17,665 bases of DNA from an uncultured Desulfobacterales bacterium (GTDB lineage: Bacteria; Desulfobacterota; Desulfobacteria; Desulfobacterales; G020354645): contig CAMYNZ010000024.1 in assembly GCA_947259865.1 (NCBI GenBank), forward strand, positions 1 to 17,665, written 5' to 3'. Of this stretch, positions 15,097 through 17,665 are shown in pieces. A model generated the notes under the pieces. The model had not been told where the DNA came from. It made no database searches and saw only the letters and a program-made list of their open reading frames with translations. How positions within the stretch are numbered: position 1 is the first letter of the stretch; each line of letters starts with the position of its first letter. The translations under genes and the position numbers were made by a program.

Positions 15097-16009
15097 AACA
15101 AATAACTTTTATCGCCGGAGCAAATCAAAAAAACGGTACCCATCCGTTAAGCTTTCCGGATCTTTTATTAAAATGGTGATCGTCGTTGTCCTGGTGATAT
15201 CCATGAGCCTTGGGTTTATCCTGATCCATGATGTCATCATCCAAAGTAATTACTTCAGCGCAAAAAACCTGATCGTCACCGGCACCCGGAGGTTATCGGC
15301 TGACCAAATTCTGGACCAGGCCGGCATTCGGTTTGGATCAAATATACTGGCCGTAAATCTTTCCGTATCACGCAAAAGACTGCTGGCCCACCCCTGGATT
15401 GACCAGGTAGCAGTTATGAGGGAAATACCGGACAAAATACGTATCTCGATCAAAGAGCACTCGCCCCTGGCGGTTGTTGATCTCGGCCGAAAATTTCTAA
15501 TCAGCGATAATAGTATACTCTTTAAGGAACAGGAAGGGTCTGATCCTGATAATTTGCCGCTCATACGCGGTCTGAGATACTCTGATATCAGGATCCCCGG
15601 AGAACAAGCCCGATTGCACGAGGAAAAAAACAGCCCCTCAAAAGACACCGGAACCGGTCGTGCCGTTCACCGGCATACCGATGTGCATCCACTGGATGCG
15701 GTGATGGAAGTTTTGCAACTGGGCCTGAACGCAGGCAGTGTGCTGCCGAATGGTCGCATCAAACAAATCCGGGTCGACAAAGATATCGGTCTGACCCTCT
15801 ATCCAGCCGATACCATCCGGGAAATTAGATTGGGTTATCACGAATATTCTGAAAAGTACACTATGCTCCGCAAGGTTTTTAATTTTATCAAACATCGGAA
15901 AATAAAACACTTTGCGGATTTTGATTCAATTGACCTTAACAATTTAGATCGAGTGGTTTTAGTACCGGTGAAAACTGAAAAACCCGCAAAAGATGGTAAG
16001 GAGGTTTAA
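15077..16009 (+). CDS. ftsQ: Cell division protein FtsQ
   Basis: FtsQ (DivIB) links early and late divisome proteins by binding FtsL and FtsB in the periplasm. The 310-residue product has a basic cytoplasmic tail (1-32), one membrane span (about 33-51), a POTRA domain (about 58-128) with the typical AKNLIVTGTRRLSADQI and LLAHPWIDQVAVMREIPDKI segments, and the beta domain with EHSPLAV and ILFKE. The region 175-205 is charged and looks like an inserted loop. It starts at a TTG overlapping murB and is followed by ftsA after 1 bp. ddl, which often sits upstream of ftsQ, is missing. The assignment is firm from domains and position. Confidence 0.92.
   Translation: MLGTRPKTNNFYRRSKSKKRYPSVKLSGSFIKMVIVVVLVISMSLGFILIHDVIIQSNYFSAKNLIVTGTRRLSADQILDQAGIRFGSNILAVNLSVSRKRLLAHPWIDQVAVMREIPDKIRISIKEHSPLAVVDLGRKFLISDNSILFKEQEGSDPDNLPLIRGLRYSDIRIPGEQARLHEEKNSPSKDTGTGRAVHRHTDVHPLDAVMEVLQLGLNAGSVLPNGRIKQIRVDKDIGLTLYPADTIREIRLGYHEYSEKYTMLRKVFNFIKHRKIKHFADFDSIDLNNLDRVVLVPVKTEKPAKDGKEV
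15998..16004 (+). promoter_or_regulatory. Strong ribosome binding site of ftsA
   Basis: AAGGAGG lies within the last codons of ftsQ, 6 bp before the ATG at 16011. It fixes the ftsA start and argues against the in-frame ATG at 15993, which would place this site inside the coding sequence. Confidence 0.75.
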
Positions 16010-16010
16010 G

Positions 16011-17237
16011 ATGCAGGGCCAGAATCAAATTGTAGTTGGTCTGGACATCGGGACGACAAAAATCTGTTCCGTGGTTGGAGAAATATCCGGTGACCAGATA
16101 AACATCATTGGAATCGGCACCCATCCATCCATTGGACTCCGCAAAGGCGTGGTTGTAAATATTGAATCGACCGTAGAGTCGATAAAAAAAGCCGTTGAAG
16201 AAGCGGAGCTTATGGCGGGCTGTGAAATTACATCCGTATATGCCGGGATAGCCGGGGGGCATATTACTGGATTCAACAGCCGGGGAATTGTTGCCATAAA
16301 GGGCAACGAAATTATGGAAAACGACGTGGAGCGCGTGATCGATGCGGCCCGGGCCGTTGCAATCCCTATGGATCGCGAAGTAATTCACGTGCTTCCCCAG
16401 GAATACATTGTCGATGACGAACCGGGTATTCAAAATCCCGTCGGTATGGCCGGTGTTAGACTCGAGGCCAAAATTCACATAGTAACCGGAGCGGTGACAT
16501 CCGCCCATAACATCGTCAAATGCGCCAACCGTTCCGGTCTGGATGTATGCGACATTGTCCTGGAATCTCTGGCTTCCGGCGAGGCGGTATTAACTGAAGA
16601 AGAAAAACAGCTGGGTACCGGACTTTTAGATCTGGGGGGCGGCACGACAGATCTGGCGATCTTTTCCGGTAAAAATATCAAGCACACATTCGTTTTGGCC
16701 CTGGGCGGCAATAACCTTACCAATGACATTGCCATTGGACTGCGGGCGCCGCATGCAGAAGCGGAGAGGATCAAAACAAAATACGGCACCTGTATTACGC
16801 GCAATATAAACAGCGCAGAAACCATTGAAGTGCCGGGCATGGGCGGGCGTGAGCCACGCAAACTGCCCCGACAGATTCTGGGTGAAATTCTGGAACCCCG
16901 CACCGAAGAGATCTTCTCTCTGATTCAACGAGAAATCTACCGGGCCGGAATGGAAAATGCAATTCCATCGGGGATCGTCCTGTCGGGCGGTTCAGCCCTG
17001 CTGGAGGGTGTCGTTGACGTGGCCGAATCGGTTTTCAATCTGCCCACTCGGCTGGGCAAACCGCGCGGTATCAGCGGTCTGGTTGATGTGGTCAATAATC
17101 CCATGTATGCCACCGGCGTGGGCCTGGTCATCTACGGAGCCCACAACAGGGATTCCAAGAAGTTCAGAATACGCGATAACAATATATTTAACCGGGTGAT
17201 GACCCGGATGAAACGATGGTTTAAAGAAGTGGTATAA
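16011..17237 (+). CDS. ftsA: Cell division protein FtsA
   Basis: FtsA is the actin-like ATPase that tethers FtsZ filaments to the cytoplasmic membrane. From the ATG at 16011 the product has 408 residues, normal for the family. It shows the phosphate-1 loop GLDIGTTK (10-17), the phosphate-2 loop LDLGGGTTDLAIF, the adenosine motif VLSGGSALLEG, and a C-terminal amphipathic segment (FNRVMTRMKRWFKEVV) with basic and hydrophobic faces that serves as membrane anchor. The ATG follows the ftsQ stop by 1 bp, and AAGGAGG lies 6 bp upstream. A 276-bp repeat-bearing spacer separates it from ftsZ, so ftsZ may be expressed at a different level. Confidence 0.96.
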   Translation: MQGQNQIVVGLDIGTTKICSVVGEISGDQINIIGIGTHPSIGLRKGVVVNIESTVESIKKAVEEAELMAGCEITSVYAGIAGGHITGFNSRGIVAIKGNEIMENDVERVIDAARAVAIPMDREVIHVLPQEYIVDDEPGIQNPVGMAGVRLEAKIHIVTGAVTSAHNIVKCANRSGLDVCDIVLESLASGEAVLTEEEKQLGTGLLDLGGGTTDLAIFSGKNIKHTFVLALGGNNLTNDIAIGLRAPHAEAERIKTKYGTCITRNINSAETIEVPGMGGREPRKLPRQILGEILEPRTEEIFSLIQREIYRAGMENAIPSGIVLSGGSALLEGVVDVAESVFNLPTRLGKPRGISGLVDVVNNPMYATGVGLVIYGAHNRDSKKFRIRDNNIFNRVMTRMKRWFKEVV

Positions 17238-17312
17238 GTCACAATTGAATGCTGAAATCTGAGGCTAGCAGTGTTTATAAAAATATGTTCAGTAAGTTAA
17301 TCGAGCGGTTCC

Positions 17313-17474
17313 GGGTTCACCGTTCAACGTTCAAGGTTAAAAGCATAAGCGATAGTTCCGTGATGCCTGCTTCTGGCCAGATTCAACACTCACCCACCGG
17401 GTGAAGCGACAAACATCGCCGGATTTTCTTTATGGCCTTGTAACCGGCATTGCGCAACCTTGAACCTTGAACCG
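17313..17474. repeat. GTTCAAGG-type inverted repeat between ftsA and ftsZ
   Basis: The left arm CGTTCAACGTTCAAGGTT (17321-17338) and the right arm AACCTTGAACCTTGAACCG (17456-17474) are inverted copies that agree at about 16 of 18 positions around roughly 117 nt. Between them lies the hairpin TCACCC/GGGTGA (17390-17404). The 17-mer at 17322-17338 is identical to one in the mraY-murD spacer. The right arm ends about 25 bp before the ftsZ ribosome binding site. It may be a mobile-like spacer element (MITE-like) or an RNA structure that insulates ftsZ. Confidence 0.65.
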
Positions 17475-17499
17475 CCTAACCCAGGTGCAATTAAATCAT

Positions 17500-17505
17500 A
17501 GGAGG
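17500..17505 (+). promoter_or_regulatory. Strong ribosome binding site of ftsZ
   Basis: A perfect AGGAGG lies 8 bp before the GTG at 17514. An in-frame GTG at 17505 overlaps this site and is therefore rejected. It is the best-formed ribosome binding site in the window together with that of ftsA, in keeping with the high FtsZ level cells need. Confidence 0.75.
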
Positions 17506-17513
17506 TGGAGGAA

Positions 17514-17665
17514 GTGTTCACTTACATAGACAATGAAAAATCAGCCAAATTGAAAGTTATCGGCGTGGGTGGAGCCGGGGGAAACGCGATCAACAATATG
17601 ATCGCAGCCAAGCTCCAAGGTGTCAAATTCATAGCGGCCAACACGGATGCGCAGTCCCTGGATAT
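17514..17665 (+). CDS. ftsZ: Cell division protein FtsZ, N-terminal part
   Basis: FtsZ is the tubulin-like GTPase that forms the division ring. Only about 50 codons are in the window; the gene runs off the right edge. The visible part has the short variable N-terminus ([14 protein letters not shown], the first residue being Met when started at GTG), the first GTP-binding segment [13 protein letters not shown], and the [11 protein letters not shown] segment, all diagnostic. The GTG start is fixed by AGGAGG 8 bp upstream. The active-site and C-terminal regions cannot be assessed. Confidence 0.95.
   Translation, partial: MFTYIDNEKSAKLKVIGVGGAGGNAINNMIAAKLQGVKFIAANTDAQSLD

Noticed and set aside
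15993..16010. Upstream ATG start for FtsA
   Set aside because: It would put the AAGGAGG ribosome binding site inside the gene and overlap ftsQ; the ATG at 16011 fits that site and the family N-terminus.
15936..16508. 190-residue minus-strand open frame over ftsA
   Set aside because: Longest antisense frame in the window, but it mirrors conserved FtsA sequence and has no protein-like motif or ribosome binding site.

Overview
The window holds a nearly complete division and cell wall (dcw) gene cluster, all on the + strand. It starts with about 790 bp of non-coding DNA and runs into the 5' end of ftsZ. The order is mraZ, rsmH, ftsL, ftsI (class B PBP), murE-murF (one fused gene), mraY, murD, ftsW, murG, murC, murB, ftsQ, ftsA, ftsZ (cut by the window end). 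This order, the meso-diaminopimelate-type MurE motif (DNPR), FtsL/FtsQ of Gram-negative type and the repeat-rich spacers suggest a Gram-negative, probably deltaproteobacterial (Desulfobacterota-like) chromosome. The taxon is inference from gene order and style, not from a marker search. No rRNA, tRNA, CRISPR array or intact insertion sequence was seen.

Positions 1-786 hold no convincing protein gene but are structured. There are two GC-rich hairpins, a textbook Rho-independent terminator facing left (327-351), and a sigma70-like promoter facing right (718-746). Just downstream of that promoter lies a three-box MraZ-type operator (756-781, 10-bp period). A second array with the same box and period lies in the opposite orientation at 617-642. 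Together with the leftward terminator it suggests a small divergent, MraZ-controlled leftward transcript. This is the most unusual regulatory signal in the window.

Positions 787-7230 are tightly packed. mraZ and rsmH are 4 bp apart, ftsL and ftsI overlap by ATGA, and ftsI and murE-murF overlap by TTGA. The murE and murF ligases are fused into one 1005-residue protein. Its linker DNA looks like the repeat-rich intergenic spacers seen elsewhere in the cluster, as if a spacer had been translated after loss of the murE stop codon.

Positions 7231-17665 alternate coupled pairs (murD/ftsW, murB/ftsQ, ftsQ/ftsA) with spacers of 80-310 bp. These contain inverted repeats of a GTTCAAGGTTCAAC type (mraY-murD, ftsA-ftsZ and, diverged, murC-murB), a run of four hairpins (murG-murC), and a possible 38-codon small ORF coupled to ftsW upstream of murG. 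ddl, often found between murB and ftsQ, is absent.

The genes form one pathway. MurB makes UDP-MurNAc. MurC, MurD, MurE and MurF add the peptide. MraY and MurG build lipid I and lipid II. FtsW and FtsI polymerise and crosslink at the septum. FtsL, FtsQ, FtsA and FtsZ organise the divisome. MraZ and RsmH are the usual regulator and 16S rRNA methyltransferase at the head of the operon.
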